A stretch of 64,000 nucleotides of DNA from an uncultured Clostridia bacterium. Lineage in GTDB: Bacteria > Bacillota > Clostridia > Lachnospirales > Anaerotignaceae. This document shows positions 1 through 9,536 of this stretch, one piece after another; the stretch's first letter is position 1, and each line of letters opens with the position of its first letter. The notes beneath the pieces are model-generated. The model was not told the DNA's origin. It was given only the letters and a program-made list of their open reading frames with translations, and made no database searches. The stretch spans positions 1-64,000 of the forward strand of contig CAJUKL010000008.1 in the NCBI GenBank assembly GCA_910587195.1, in the 5' to 3' direction. Made by a program: the position numbers and the translations under genes.

Positions 1-170
1 AACATCTCCTTTGTTATTAGTATTTCCTTTTTCATTATTTTAATTACACTCTCAAAAATACAAATGATGTTAAGAAGTCTTATATTATTAAAAAATGTAA
101 TGCAAATTTTTATGTTATTTTATGAAAAAATAAAAATATGAAAAAAATATTTCATTTTTTTAAAAAAATG

Positions 171-199
171 TTGACAAAATAAAAAATAAGTGTTACTAT
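171..199 (+). promoter_or_regulatory. Promoter of the leader/small RNA upstream of the rhomboid gene
   Basis: A -35 box TTGACA (171-176) lies 17 bases from a -10 box TACTAT (194-199), with TG one base before it (extended -10). The overlapping TATAAT at 197-202 would give a 20-base spacing. Transcription would begin near 206 and run into the terminator at 327-370. Confidence 0.75.
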
Positions 200-205
200 A
201 ATATT

Positions 206-370
206 GTACAAAGGTTGTGAATGTCATAATAGACAAAGGCCTTATATTATACTTCATGACTTTGTTAATCTTTTTTGTAAGGCAATACCCTTTTTGGATA
301 AGGATACCCCAGTTCTTATTCAAGCGAAAGAAACTCATTGGATTTTCCCTTTTCCAGTGGGTTTCTTTTT
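206..370 (+). ncRNA. Candidate small RNA or riboswitch-like leader, unclassified
   Basis: About 165 bases lie between a good promoter and an intrinsic terminator, ahead of the rhomboid gene. Two copies of ACAAAG (about 206-211 and 233-238) compete for one CTTTGT (260-265), and GCCTTA (239-244) pairs with TAAGGC (278-283). Alternative pairings are therefore possible. I could not match it to a known riboswitch or to 6S RNA. It may be a free small RNA or an attenuated leader of the next gene. Confidence 0.45.
327..370 (+). terminator. Intrinsic terminator ahead of the rhomboid gene
   Basis: A 16-bp stem (327-342 with 353-368, two G-U pairs) is followed by a run of T. It ends the leader RNA 57 bases before the rhomboid start codon. 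Confidence 0.8.
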
Positions 371-427
371 GTTATATTTTAAGGAATAATGATATTTTTT
401 ATGTTTTTTTAAGAAAGGAACTTTTTA

Positions 428-1495
428 ATGTATACTTCTATTTCACAAAATTTTATTAAAAAATTGCTAGAACATGAATTTCAATTTGCAACATTTTATG
501 GGGAATTAGAAAAAAAAGAAAATCGAGTGATATTAATAAAAGCAGAAAGCCCTATTTTATATGTAGTGTCATTAGTAAATGGGCAAAAAATAAATTTACG
601 AAATTATGAATTGTTTATGAATGAATATTTACAATGTTTACAAAATTCTTTAAAGTCATATTATTGCACAAAAATAATTGCTTTAACGATTGTGGTAGGG
701 GAATTTTTAGAAGAAACAGAAGAAGATACAAAACAAGCAAAAAATTTTGTAATGAAAAAAGAATTTATGTTGGAAGAAAACTACTCTCATACGTGGTGGT
801 ATCTTTCAGAAGCAAGAAAAGTAATAGAAATGAATAAAAGCCAAGCCAAAGATATATTACATATAAAACAAATGGCATTGGAATCTTTGGAGAAGCAAGA
901 GAATTATTCTTTAGGAGAAATTGTAGCACAAACTAAACAGAAAAATACCTTCAAAAGTGATAAAATAATTGTGACATGGATATTGTTATTTATAAATTGT
1001 TTTTTGTTTTTTATGATGATTTTATGCGGAGAAAAAGAAAATTATATTTTGTCCTATGGTACTGAATATCAAGCAATTTTTAATTTGCATCAATATTATC
1101 GTATTTTTACATATTGTTTTATTCATGCGGATATAATGCATTTAATACAAAATAGTGTTTACCTTTATTTTTTTGGTATACGTGTAGAGTTATTATATGG
1201 AAAAATACAGATGCTTTTGCTTTATTTTTTTGCAACAGCAGGTAGTAGCATTTTAAGTGCTTATTGTAATGATGTGCTTGCTGTTGGGGCATCTGGTGCT
1301 ATTTTTGGATTGATTGGTGCTGTATTGGTATATAGCTATAAAAATGGTAAAAAAAGCGTAGGAATGAATTATACCACCTTATTATTATTAGCGATTGTTG
1401 CACTGCTAGGAGGTGTTTTAGAGAAAAATGTAGATTATTTTGGACATTTAGGTGGATTTCTTTCAGGAAGTTTGCTATCATTTATGATATTATAA
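428..1495 (+). CDS. Rhomboid family intramembrane serine protease
   Basis: A 355-residue protein with a soluble N-terminal half (about 1-175) and a C-terminal rhomboid domain of about six membrane segments. The catalytic serine is Ser289 in GASGAIFG and the catalytic histidine is His340 in FGHLGG. A His/Asn cluster sits at residues 234-242 (HADIMHLIQN). These are the hallmarks of an active rhomboid, which cleaves membrane proteins within the bilayer. The soluble N-terminus is not one I recognise. The start is supported by AAAGGAAC upstream. The gene follows a terminator-bearing leader and may form a unit with the glycosylase-like gene 33 bases downstream. The substrate is unknown. Confidence 0.9.
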   Translation: MYTSISQNFIKKLLEHEFQFATFYGELEKKENRVILIKAESPILYVVSLVNGQKINLRNYELFMNEYLQCLQNSLKSYYCTKIIALTIVVGEFLEETEEDTKQAKNFVMKKEFMLEENYSHTWWYLSEARKVIEMNKSQAKDILHIKQMALESLEKQENYSLGEIVAQTKQKNTFKSDKIIVTWILLFINCFLFFMMILCGEKENYILSYGTEYQAIFNLHQYYRIFTYCFIHADIMHLIQNSVYLYFFGIRVELLYGKIQMLLLYFFATAGSSILSAYCNDVLAVGASGAIFGLIGAVLVYSYKNGKKSVGMNYTTLLLLAIVALLGGVLEKNVDYFGHLGGFLSGSLLSFMIL

Positions 1496-1528
1496 GGAGA
1501 AAAATAATACTATAAGGGAGAGAGAAAA

Positions 1529-2242
1529 ATGGAAGAAATGGAATTACTTCAAGAAAAAGTCAAGTTAGAACCCATAAAGTCAGAAATGGAACTAATCCAA
1601 GAAAGAATCAGGTCAGAGTCTATGGAATCTAAAATGGAGCTACTCAAAGAGAAAATGAAATTAGAATCTATGGAGTCTAAAATGGAATTACTCAAAGAAA
1701 AAATTAAGCTAGAAATTATGGAGTCGGATTATGCTGAAAATATCATTGTTTTTGGAGAAGGAAAAGAAAACGCAAAAATTTGTATGATAGGAGAGGCACC
1801 TGGTGGAGAAGAAGAAAAACAAGGAAAGCCTTTTGTAGGAAGGGCAGGAAAAATTTTATGGGATTTTTTGGAGATGACAGGATTAAAAAGAGAACAAATT
1901 TATATTACAAATGTAGTAAAATTTCGTCCAACAGATAGAAGCAAAACAGGAAGAATAATCAATCGAATACCTAAAAAAGCAGAAATTGATTTCTTTTTAC
2001 CTTATTTAACAGAGGAATTGATGATTGTACAACCAGATATTATTGTAACATTGGGTAATGTGCCTTTAAAGGCAGTAACAGAAGAAGAAAGTGCTACGAT
2101 TGGAGCAATGCATGGTGCTATGACAACAACAAAACAAGGTTATCAATTATTTCCTTTGTATCATCCAGCTTCCATTATTTATAATAGTGGACTTGCTCAA
2201 ACTTATCAGAATGATTTGCAAGTATTAAAACAATATTTGTAA
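1529..2242 (+). CDS. Uracil-DNA glycosylase family 4/5-like protein with repetitive N-terminus
   Basis: Residues 74-237 match the uracil-DNA glycosylase superfamily (COG1573): GEAPGGEEE at 88-96, then GKPFVGRAG, TNVVKFRP and LYHPAS. Family 4/5 enzymes remove uracil from DNA and usually bind a 4Fe-4S cluster through four cysteines. Here only Cys85 exists, so the cluster is absent. Residues 4-67 are four 16-residue repeats of the type MELLKEKxKLESMESK, a predicted charged helix that replaces the usual cysteine-bearing N-terminus. GGGAGAG lies just before the ATG. The fold assignment is firm, but glycosylase activity is not assured. Confidence 0.8.
   Translation: MEEMELLQEKVKLEPIKSEMELIQERIRSESMESKMELLKEKMKLESMESKMELLKEKIKLEIMESDYAENIIVFGEGKENAKICMIGEAPGGEEEKQGKPFVGRAGKILWDFLEMTGLKREQIYITNVVKFRPTDRSKTGRIINRIPKKAEIDFFLPYLTEELMIVQPDIIVTLGNVPLKAVTEEESATIGAMHGAMTTTKQGYQLFPLYHPASIIYNSGLAQTYQNDLQVLKQYL
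1538..1729 (+). repeat. Four 48-bp in-frame tandem repeats
   Basis: Four consecutive 48-base units encode 16 residues each. Units 3 and 4 are nearly identical in protein and DNA; unit 1 is the most divergent. The gradient suggests growth by duplication and a locus able to change repeat number. Confidence 0.85.
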
Positions 2243-2287
2243 ATTTTATTTTTTAATCTATTTCTGGTAGTGTGCTATGGATTTAAT

Positions 2288-2944
2288 AAAAGTTAAAAGT
2301 TTTTTGCTACTTTTCTTTTACCAACTTTTTTGAAAAAAAGTTGGACAAAAAACTTTATCTTTTGCAAACGGAACAAAACGAATTTTTAGCCAATGGTGCT
2401 CTGTTGTTGTTTAACTACAACAACCATTCCACTCCAACACACAGCAGCAAAACGCTAGTTTTGCATAAAAGTTCTTTGCTTACTTTCTTTCAAGAAAGTA
2501 AGTGAAAAAAACTTGACCAAAAACTTTATCTTTTGCATGCAGTACAGATTCTAAATTTTAACTACTGGTACTTCGTTGTTATTCTACTACTTTTCAAGAA
2601 AACATTAACTTGTCAAAAAAATGGCTTATTATGAACTTGATGAAAGTCAGAAGTTTCTGGAGGAACTTTTTTCACTTGTGAAAAGTTCCTCCAAAGTCTA
2701 CGCTTCGCTCCGGTCGGTTCTGAACGTCCACCGGACGTTCAGAACCACTTCAAAAACACGCTTGTAAGCTTTTTGAAAAAAGTTTGACCAAAAACTTTTC
2801 TTTTTGCACATGGTACAGATTCTAAATTTTAACTACTGGTACTCCGTTGTCGTTCAACCACAATAACCATTCCACTCCATCGCCCAGTAGCGAAACGAAG
2901 TTTCGCGCAAAAGTTCTTTGCTACCTTTCTTTCAAGAAAGTAAG
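2288..2944 (-). repeat. Interspersed hairpin repeat, copy R1 (tandem)
   Basis: Fills the region between the glycosylase-like gene and gpsA. Read on the minus strand it begins at the gpsA stop codon with the palindrome CTTACTTTCTTGAAAGAAAG. It continues through the GCAAAGAACTTTTG box, the GAAAC/GTTTC hairpin, the GTTCAACNACAAC box and the CAAGCTTTTTTC hairpin. At least two copies lie head to tail (2288-2502 and 2503-2944). The second includes a GGAGGAAC...GTTCCTCC hairpin and a GAACGTCC...GGACGTTC hairpin. No gene is seen here. Confidence 0.85.
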
Positions 2945-3934
2945 TTATTCTGCTTTTCTGTTTCTTGTCATAAGCTGTAATACTGCTTCTCTTACGTTTT
3001 TTCCATAAAAAAGCACTTGATTAATTTCTTGTGTAATTGGCATGGATACATGATATTTTTTTGCTAATTCACAAGCTGCTTGCACCGTGTTGATTCCTTC
3101 TACTACCATTTTTACTTCTGCTAATGTTTCCACAAGAGATTTTCCCTGTCCTAATAAAATACCTGCTCGCCTGTTTCTGGAATGCATACTAGTACAAGTT
3201 ACAATTAAATCTCCAATACCAGAAAGCCCAGCAAAAGTTTCTGCTTTTCCTCCCATAGCAATCCCTAAACGAGTCATTTCGGTCATGCCTCTTGTCATCA
3301 ATGCTGCTTTTGTATTATCTCCAAAACCAAGACCATCCGACATTCCTGCTGCTAAAGCCATAATATTTTTGAGAGCTGCCCCAATTTCTACTCCAATCAT
3401 ATCTTGATTGGTATAAACTCTAAAATTAGGATTCATAAACTCCTTTTGTATCATTTTTGCAATATCTGTTTCTTCTGCTGCAATGACACAAGCTGTTGGA
3501 ATTTGTCTTCCAACTTCTTCTGCATGGCTTGGTCCCGATAATACACAAGGATAACAATTTGGTAAACATTCTTTTATCACTTCTGATAATCTTAACAAGC
3601 TGCCCTGTTCTAATCCTTTTGCAACATTAACAACAATCGCATCTTTTTGGAATAAATCTGCAAATTTTGTCATTGTTTCTCTTACAGCACGAGAAGGAAC
3701 CGCAGAAATTACAATTTCTTTTTGCGCTATTGCTTTTTTTGCGTCTGTTGTAACATCAATATTTTCTCCCAACAAAACGCCCGGCAAATATTGTTTATTT
3801 TCTCTTGTTTGCTTCATATTTTCCACAGCTTCTGCATTTCTTGCCCACATTGTCACATCATGACCATCTTGTTCTAACATTACTGCTAAAGCAGTTCCCC
3901 AGCTTCCGGCACCAATTACTGCAATTTTTTTCAT
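2945..3934 (-). CDS. gpsA: NAD(P)H-dependent glycerol-3-phosphate dehydrogenase
   Basis: A 329-residue cytosolic enzyme that reduces dihydroxyacetone phosphate to sn-glycerol-3-phosphate for phospholipid synthesis. The N-terminal Rossmann motif GAGSWGTAL (8-16), the LSGPSHAEEV motif and the GLGFGDNTKAAL segment are all present, and the length is normal. It lies 66 bases after plsY, whose enzyme uses its product. The pairing, together with der, is conserved in Clostridia. Its TAA stop abuts repeat copy R1. Confidence 0.97.
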   Translation of the reverse strand: MKKIAVIGAGSWGTALAVMLEQDGHDVTMWARNAEAVENMKQTRENKQYLPGVLLGENIDVTTDAKKAIAQKEIVISAVPSRAVRETMTKFADLFQKDAIVVNVAKGLEQGSLLRLSEVIKECLPNCYPCVLSGPSHAEEVGRQIPTACVIAAEETDIAKMIQKEFMNPNFRVYTNQDMIGVEIGAALKNIMALAAGMSDGLGFGDNTKAALMTRGMTEMTRLGIAMGGKAETFAGLSGIGDLIVTCTSMHSRNRRAGILLGQGKSLVETLAEVKMVVEGINTVQAACELAKKYHVSMPITQEINQVLFYGKNVREAVLQLMTRNRKAE

Positions 3935-4000
3935 AAAATGCCTCCTTTTTTAAAACCTTTAAAACTTTGAAATCTTACTTCAAACATCTTTTTCTCAGTT

Positions 4001-4615
4001 TTAAACATTTCTTTCTACTTTTTTTGCTCCTAATTTATTTTCATTTCCTGCCAAAAGTCTAGCAATATTTGCTCTATGCTGATATAGTGCCAATGCTGCT
4101 AAACTAATCGCTATCAAAGTACCCTCTAAAGGAAATCCCACCTTAAAAAGCACAATCGGTATCATAACTGCAAAAGACATAGAACCAAGCGAAACATATC
4201 TTGTTGTAGCAATACAAATAATTCCAATGCCAAATGCAAATGTTGGTAAATACCATGTTGTCATACTCAAGCATAACACAAGCCCTATCATACAAGCGAT
4301 TCCTTTCCCCCCTTTAAAGTTTAGATAAAAAGGAAAATCATGCCCTAATATCACACCAACACAGCCATATAATCCTGCTAATTCTATTTCCTTAAAAAGC
4401 ATTTTACATAATAAAAAACCGACTACAGATTTTAAAATATCACATACAAAAGTAATGGCACCTGCTTTTTTTCCTAAAACACGTAAAGCATTTGTTGTAC
4501 CTAAATTCCCACTTCCATATTGTCTTAAATCAACATTTGAAATTCTCCCCACTAAATAAGCAGACTGTAAACAGCCAATGCCATAGCCTAACAAAATACA
4601 AATAACCCGAAACAT
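4001..4615 (-). CDS. plsY: Acyl-phosphate:glycerol-3-phosphate acyltransferase
   Basis: A 204-residue polytopic membrane enzyme that makes lysophosphatidic acid from acyl-phosphate and glycerol-3-phosphate. The three family motifs are visible: GSGNLGTTNALRVLG (about 36-50), the GHDFPFYLNFKGGKG stretch (about 91-105), and a later loop before a basic C-terminus. It starts six bases after der and is followed by gpsA, which provides its acceptor. Length is typical. Confidence 0.97.
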   Translation of the reverse strand: MFRVICILLGYGIGCLQSAYLVGRISNVDLRQYGSGNLGTTNALRVLGKKAGAITFVCDILKSVVGFLLCKMLFKEIELAGLYGCVGVILGHDFPFYLNFKGGKGIACMIGLVLCLSMTTWYLPTFAFGIGIICIATTRYVSLGSMSFAVMIPIVLFKVGFPLEGTLIAISLAALALYQHRANIARLLAGNENKLGAKKVERNV

Positions 4616-4621
4616 CCCTTT

Positions 4622-5944
4622 TTAATCCTCTTTTCCTTTTTCTCTTACAACAAAATGTATAGGTGTCCCTACAAAGCCAAAGGCTTCCCTTAATTGATTT
4701 TCAATATATCTCCGATAGGAAAAATGAAATAATTCCCTATCATTGACAAAAATAACAAAGGTAGGTGGTTTAATCGAAACCTGCGTCATATAGTATAATT
4801 TTAGTTGACGTCCTTTGTCTGCTGGAGGTTGTTGCATTGCTGTTGCTTCTATCAAAACATCGTTTAAAACCCCTGTACTAATGCGTAAAGCATGATTTTG
4901 ATGTACTGTTTGTATTAATTCTAACATTCTGTTTATTCTTTGCCCTGTTAAGGCAGAAATAAATACCTTTGGTGCATATGGCATATAAGCTAGTTCATTT
5001 CCAATATCTTTTAAATATTGATTCATAGTTTTATCATTTTTTTCAATAGAATCCCATTTATTAACAGCTACAATCGCAGCACGTCCTCTTTCATGGGCAA
5101 TTCCTGCAATTTTCGTGTCTTGGTCTGTAATGCCTTCCTTTGCGTCAATTAACAAAATAGCAACATCACATCTTTCTACTGCAGCCACTGCACGAATAAT
5201 ACTGAAACGCTCAATTTCCTCTTTGATTTTACTTTTTCTCCTCATACCTGCTGTATCAATAAAAATATATTTTTGTCTATCTATCTCAATCGGGCTGTCA
5301 ATCGCATCTCTTGTTGTGCCTGGAATATTACTTACAATCAATCTATCTTCTCCCAATATTTTGTTAATTAAAGAAGATTTTCCAACATTGGGCTTTCCAA
5401 TAATCGCAACTTTAATAACTTCTTCTTCCTCCTCATCTTCTATTTCTTCTGGAAAATAAGAAATTACTTCATCTAGCAAGTCACCAAGTCCTAAAGCTTG
5501 CCCTGCTGAAATGGCAATTGGGTCGCCAATTCCCAATTCATAAAACTCATAAATATCCATACTATCACGGTTCATACGGTCTACCTTATTGACCGCAAGT
5601 ACAACGGGTTTTTTGGTTTTTCTAAGCATATTTGCTACTTGTTTATCATCATCTGTCATACCTGCTTTTACATCTGTTACAAACAAGATTACATCTGCTG
5701 TTTCAATAGCAATTTCTGCCTGCTGCAAAATTTGTTTTAATATAATATCTTCCGCACCAATTTCCATACCACCTGTATCAATCAAAGTAAATTTTCGCCC
5801 TGTCCATTCTACATCTGCATAAATTCTATCTCGTGTGACACCTGGTGTATCTTGCACAATAGAAATTCTTTCTCCTGCCAAACGATTAAAAAGGGTAGAT
5901 TTTCCTACATTGGGTCTTCCCACTACAGCTACAATCGGCTTCAT
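4622..5944 (-). CDS. der: Ribosome biogenesis GTPase Der (EngA)
   Basis: A 440-residue protein with two tandem GTPase domains. Their P-loops are [12 protein letters not shown] (about 8-19) and [12 protein letters not shown] (about 183-194), the latter after an acidic linker; G4 motifs are NKVD and NKWD. A KH-like C-terminal domain follows. Der acts in 50S subunit maturation. Its ATG overlaps the stop of the upstream radical SAM gene by four bases (ATGA), implying translational coupling. Confidence 0.97.
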   Translation of the reverse strand: MKPIVAVVGRPNVGKSTLFNRLAGERISIVQDTPGVTRDRIYADVEWTGRKFTLIDTGGMEIGAEDIILKQILQQAEIAIETADVILFVTDVKAGMTDDDKQVANMLRKTKKPVVLAVNKVDRMNRDSMDIYEFYELGIGDPIAISAGQALGLGDLLDEVISYFPEEIEDEEEEEVIKVAIIGKPNVGKSSLINKILGEDRLIVSNIPGTTRDAIDSPIEIDRQKYIFIDTAGMRRKSKIKEEIERFSIIRAVAAVERCDVAILLIDAKEGITDQDTKIAGIAHERGRAAIVAVNKWDSIEKNDKTMNQYLKDIGNELAYMPYAPKVFISALTGQRINRMLELIQTVHQNHALRISTGVLNDVLIEATAMQQPPADKGRQLKLYYMTQVSIKPPTFVIFVNDRELFHFSYRRYIENQLREAFGFVGTPIHFVVREKGKED

Positions 5945-7269
5945 TTTTTTTCCTCCAAATCTAATAGATTACAAAGCAATGCTTTTCCTGTATTTTTTGT
6001 TATCTTAATAGGAATATGCAATACTTTTTGTATATCTTCTATTTCCATATCATCTAAAAGCATAGTTGTATCATTTCTTAACAAATTTTCTGGTAAAAGC
6101 AAATAACTTCCTAGCTCTTTTCCTGTCAACTGCTTGACAATATCTTGCCCTGTCAAAAGTCCAGAAACCGTAATTTCTTTTCCAAAAAAATCATTATGGA
6201 TAGCATAAACATAGATTTTCCATTTTGGACAATGCTGCATTACTTGATTACATAATTTTTGAATCAAAGGATAAGCAGCTTCTCCTGTTGCAACAGAAAC
6301 AACATTTTGTTTTTGCTTTGGCAAAGAATATTTTTTTAAGGCTTGTGCAAACTCTGCTTCTAAAAGAGAAAGCATTCCTACCCCATTTTCATATTGTGTA
6401 AAGTCCTCATAGGCATCACAAGGAGGCAAGTCACATTCTGCTTTTAAATAAAATTCATCTGATAAAAAAACAAAAGAGGTTCCAATACTTTGTTTTAATT
6501 TTTTTTGCCATTTTTCCACTTGCAAGATGACTTTTTGACTTTCTTGTTTATCAAAAGGTACCATTGGATATAAATTTTCTCTATACTTTGTTAAACCAAT
6601 CGGTACAACAGACATACTTTTTGCATGTGGAAAAAAAGCAACACAATCAGATATGGTTTTATCTAAAATTGCTCCATCATTGATTCCTCTACAAAGCACA
6701 ACTTGTAAATTCATTTCAATACCTGCATTTGCTAGTCTTTTCATGACTTCTAAAACTTTATCTGCTCGGGGATTTTTTAACATTTTTTTACGCAGTTCTA
6801 AATCTGTGGTATGAACAGAAACATTAATAGGGGAAAGATGATAAAATATAATATGGTTAATATCTTCTTCCGACATATTAGTTAATGTTACATAATTTCC
6901 CTGCAAAAAAGATAATCGAGAATCATCATCTTTAAAATAAAGGCTCTCTCTCATTCCCTTTGGTAACTGGTCTATAAAGCAAAAAATACATTTATTTTTA
7001 CAGCTTTTTGCATGATCCATCAAACCACTTTCAAAAATAATACCAATATCCTCATTTTCTTCTTTTTCGATTTCGGCAATATATTCTTCTCCATTTATAG
7101 TACGTATTGTCAATTCTACATATTCATCTTGTATTAAATAACGATAATCAAATACATCTTGTACCGCTTGTCCATTGACTGCTAGTAAAATATCTCCTGG
7201 TTCTAAACCAATTTCCTGTGCAATACTATCTTTTTCTATTTTAATAATGACATTTTGTTTGAGTTCCAT
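5941..7269 (-). CDS. PDZ-radical SAM-DUF512 protein
   Basis: A 442-residue protein. An N-terminal PDZ-like domain (about 5-60, [15 protein letters not shown]) precedes a radical SAM core with Cys90, Cys94 and Cys97 ([10 protein letters not shown]3CX2C). The C-terminal DUF512 region follows. This family sits next to der in many Clostridia and its reaction is not established. AAAGGA precedes the ATG. The next cysteine-rich feature is CDLPPCD in the C-terminal half. Confidence 0.9.
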   Translation of the reverse strand: MELKQNVIIKIEKDSIAQEIGLEPGDILLAVNGQAVQDVFDYRYLIQDEYVELTIRTINGEEYIAEIEKEENEDIGIIFESGLMDHAKSCKNKCIFCFIDQLPKGMRESLYFKDDDSRLSFLQGNYVTLTNMSEEDINHIIFYHLSPINVSVHTTDLELRKKMLKNPRADKVLEVMKRLANAGIEMNLQVVLCRGINDGAILDKTISDCVAFFPHAKSMSVVPIGLTKYRENLYPMVPFDKQESQKVILQVEKWQKKLKQSIGTSFVFLSDEFYLKAECDLPPCDAYEDFTQYENGVGMLSLLEAEFAQALKKYSLPKQKQNVVSVATGEAAYPLIQKLCNQVMQHCPKWKIYVYAIHNDFFGKEITVSGLLTGQDIVKQLTGKELGSYLLLPENLLRNDTTMLLDDMEIEDIQKVLHIPIKITKNTGKALLCNLLDLEEKK

Positions 7270-7284
7270 AAAAATGTCCTTTCC

Positions 7285-7632
7285 TTATAAAAGTTTTTTC
7301 CATTCTTCTTCTTTAAAGCCCAGTAAAACAGTATCATCTGTTACAACAACCGGACGTTTTACAAGCATACCATTCGTTGCTAATATTTCATACTGTTCTT
7401 GCTCTGTCATATCTTTTAATTTATCTTTTAGACCAAGTTCTTTATAGACATTACCACTTGTATTAAAAAATCTTTTTAAGGGCAAGCCACTTTTTTTATG
7501 CCATGCTTCTAATTCTTCTTTATTTGGGTTTTGTTTGGTAATATCCCTTTGTTCAAAGGAAATATTATTTGATTCTAACCACTTTTTTGCTTTTTTGCAA
7601 GTGCTGCATTTTGGATATTCTAAATATAACAT
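7285..7632 (-). CDS. ArsC/Spx-family thioredoxin-fold protein
   Basis: A 115-residue protein with the CX2C pair Cys9-Cys12 (PKCSTCKK) and the family's later KRPVV segment. It resembles YffB/Spx-like arsenate-reductase homologues more than a true detoxifying ArsC, since no ars genes are nearby. It is the first gene of the operon with the radical SAM gene (15-base gap). GGGAGAG precedes the ATG. A minus-strand TATAAT at 7666-7671 is a plausible -10 box. Confidence 0.85.
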   Translation of the reverse strand: MLYLEYPKCSTCKKAKKWLESNNISFEQRDITKQNPNKEELEAWHKKSGLPLKRFFNTSGNVYKELGLKDKLKDMTEQEQYEILATNGMLVKRPVVVTDDTVLLGFKEEEWKKLL

Positions 7633-7734
7633 GATTTTCTCTCCCTTAGTTTTTAATTTTCTTTTATTATACCTTATATTTCCTTTATAAAAAATGAAAA
7701 TTTGAGATTATTTCTTCGAATGAAAAAAAGTTTA

Positions 7735-7763
7735 TTGATTTTTATAATTTTATAGCTTACAAT
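7735..7763 (+). promoter_or_regulatory. Promoter of the 2-hydroxyacid dehydrogenase
   Basis: TTGATT (7735-7740) and TACAAT (7758-7763) are separated by 17 bases. The start codon follows 47 bases later, after AGGAGGG. Confidence 0.65.
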
Positions 7764-7810
7764 AAAATTAGTTTTATTCTATTTTCACAAAAACATACAG
7801 GAGGGATACT

Positions 7811-8764
7811 ATGAAAATCGTCATAATGGAGCCTTTAGGCATTACAGCAGAAAAAGTAGAAGAAGCTGCAAAAGCAGTAAAACAAAAAGGACATGAAGTA
7901 ATTTATTATGAAACAAGAACAGAAAATACAGCAGAGTTAATCGAAAGAGGAAAAGATGCAGATATTATTATTATAGCAAATTTACCTTTTCGCAAAGAAG
8001 TAATCGAACATTGTCAAAACTTAAAAATGCTTTCTATTGCCTTTACTGGTGTAGACCATGTAGATGTTGATTATTGCAAACAAAAAGGAATTACAGTCTG
8101 TAATGCAGCAGGATATTCTACCAATGCAGTTGCAGAACTAACATTTGGTTTAGCAATTTCCGTTTTGAGAAATATTCCAGCTTGTGACGACAAAACAAGA
8201 GCAGAAGGTACAAAAGCAGGTCTTGTTGGCTCTGAACTTTATGGTAAAACATTTGGTGTTATCGGTACTGGTGCCATTGGTACAAAAGTTGCTTTGCTTG
8301 CCAAAGCATTTGGCTGTAATGTTATAGCATACAGCAGAACAAAAAGAGAAGCTATCACACAAGCAGGTATCACCTATGTATCTTTAGAGGAGTTACTAAA
8401 ACAAAGTGATATTGTATCCCTTCATGTTCCTTTTAATGATGCAACAAAAGGTTTCATTGGAAAAGAACAACTTGCATGGATGAAATCAAGTGCTATTCTT
8501 TTAAACACAGCAAGAGGTGGTGTGGTTGATAATCAAGCATTAGCAGATGCTTTAAATGCAGGAAACATTGCAGGTGCTGGTATTGATGTATATGAAATGG
8601 AGCCACCGATTCAAAAAAACCATCCACTTGTTTGCGCAAAACATACTGTATTAACACCTCATGTTGCTTTTGCTTCTCACGAAGCACTTTATGCAAGAGC
8701 ATTAATTGTATTTGATAACATTATAAAATGGGAAGCTGGCACACCACAAAACTTACTTTCTTAA
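7811..8764 (+). CDS. D-isomer-specific 2-hydroxyacid dehydrogenase
   Basis: A 317-residue NAD-dependent oxidoreductase. The Rossmann motif GTGAIG is at 152-157. Catalytic Arg235 (NTARGG), Glu264 (YEMEPP) and His284 (TPHVAF) are present. The substrate (glycerate, phosphoglycerate, lactate-type) cannot be read from sequence. The last residues (QNLLS) and the TAA lie in the ACTTACTTTC start of repeat copy R2, so the original C-terminus has probably been replaced. Confidence 0.9.
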   Translation: MKIVIMEPLGITAEKVEEAAKAVKQKGHEVIYYETRTENTAELIERGKDADIIIIANLPFRKEVIEHCQNLKMLSIAFTGVDHVDVDYCKQKGITVCNAAGYSTNAVAELTFGLAISVLRNIPACDDKTRAEGTKAGLVGSELYGKTFGVIGTGAIGTKVALLAKAFGCNVIAYSRTKREAITQAGITYVSLEELLKQSDIVSLHVPFNDATKGFIGKEQLAWMKSSAILLNTARGGVVDNQALADALNAGNIAGAGIDVYEMEPPIQKNHPLVCAKHTVLTPHVAFASHEALYARALIVFDNIIKWEAGTPQNLLS

Positions 8765-9155
8765 CTTACTTTCTTGAAAGAAAGTAAGTTAAGAATTTTT
8801 TGCGAAACTGGCGTTTCGCTGCCGTATGTTAGAGTTGAATAGTTGTTGTAGATGAACGACAATGGGACACCATTCGTTAAAAATGAGAATCTGTACTGTG
8901 TGCAGAAGGTAAAGTTTTTGGTCAAGCTTTTTTCAAAAAGCTTGCGAGAGTTTGAGAGCAGAGCTCTCAAGGTTTCCTACGCTTGGAAGCGTATTTTTGA
9001 AGAGGTCTGGAGGAACTTTTCAAAAGTGAAAAAAGTTCCTCCAAGAACTTCCGACTTTTATCAAATTCATAATAAACTAGTTTTTTCATAAGTTGTTCTA
9101 TTTTTAAACTCAAATTATTATAATTTTTGCAAAAAAAATTTTATGTGATTACCCT
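8761..9155 (+). repeat. Interspersed hairpin repeat, copy R2 (long form)
   Basis: One of the longest copies. It runs from the CTTACTTTCTTGAAAGAAAG palindrome at the upstream gene's stop through the GCGAAAC...GTTTCGC, CAAGCTTTTTTC, GAGAGCAGAGCTCTC, ACGCTT..AAGCGT and GGAGGAAC...GTTCCTCC hairpins. It ends in an AT-rich tail shared with R7 (9076-9155 resembles 34566-34645). Confidence 0.85.
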
Positions 9156-9253
9156 AATTTTGTTTTTATTTTATACAAAAAAGAGTAGTGTGTATAGATA
9201 TTCACATAAATGCAGGGAAAGCTGCCTTTGACAAAGCATTGTATAAGAGGAAA

Positions 9254-9286
9254 AAATAAAGTTAGTTTTAAAGTAACTTTATTTTT
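9254..9286. terminator. Bidirectional terminator in the gap before the acyltransferase
   Basis: A perfect 11-bp stem (9254-9264 with 9274-9284) has T runs on both strands. It could serve the dehydrogenase/R2 transcript or the acyltransferase transcript. The rest of 9156-9536 is very AT-rich, with no ORF or RNA I can support. Confidence 0.6.
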
Positions 9287-9536
9287 GAAAAAACGTTTTT
9301 ATAGTTTATTAAAATAATAATAAGTGTTAATACATATCATCACAACTGTAAAAACTGTAATATTTTATATATAATAGAGAATATAAAATATATATAACAT
9401 ATATGTTTAATAATAATATATATATAGGTATGGGAAAAAAATGCAGTTTTCGCAATTTTGCAGTTTATGTTGATAGTTAATACAAATAAAGTGTTGTGAA
9501 CTACATAGATTGCATCACATAATCTGGCTTTTTGGA

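Noticed and set aside
206..370. 6S RNA
   Set aside because: No long closing stem between the ends; the 3' part is a self-contained terminator.
2288..2944. CRISPR array
   Set aside because: The repeats are long modular hairpins without uniform spacers, and no cas genes are present.
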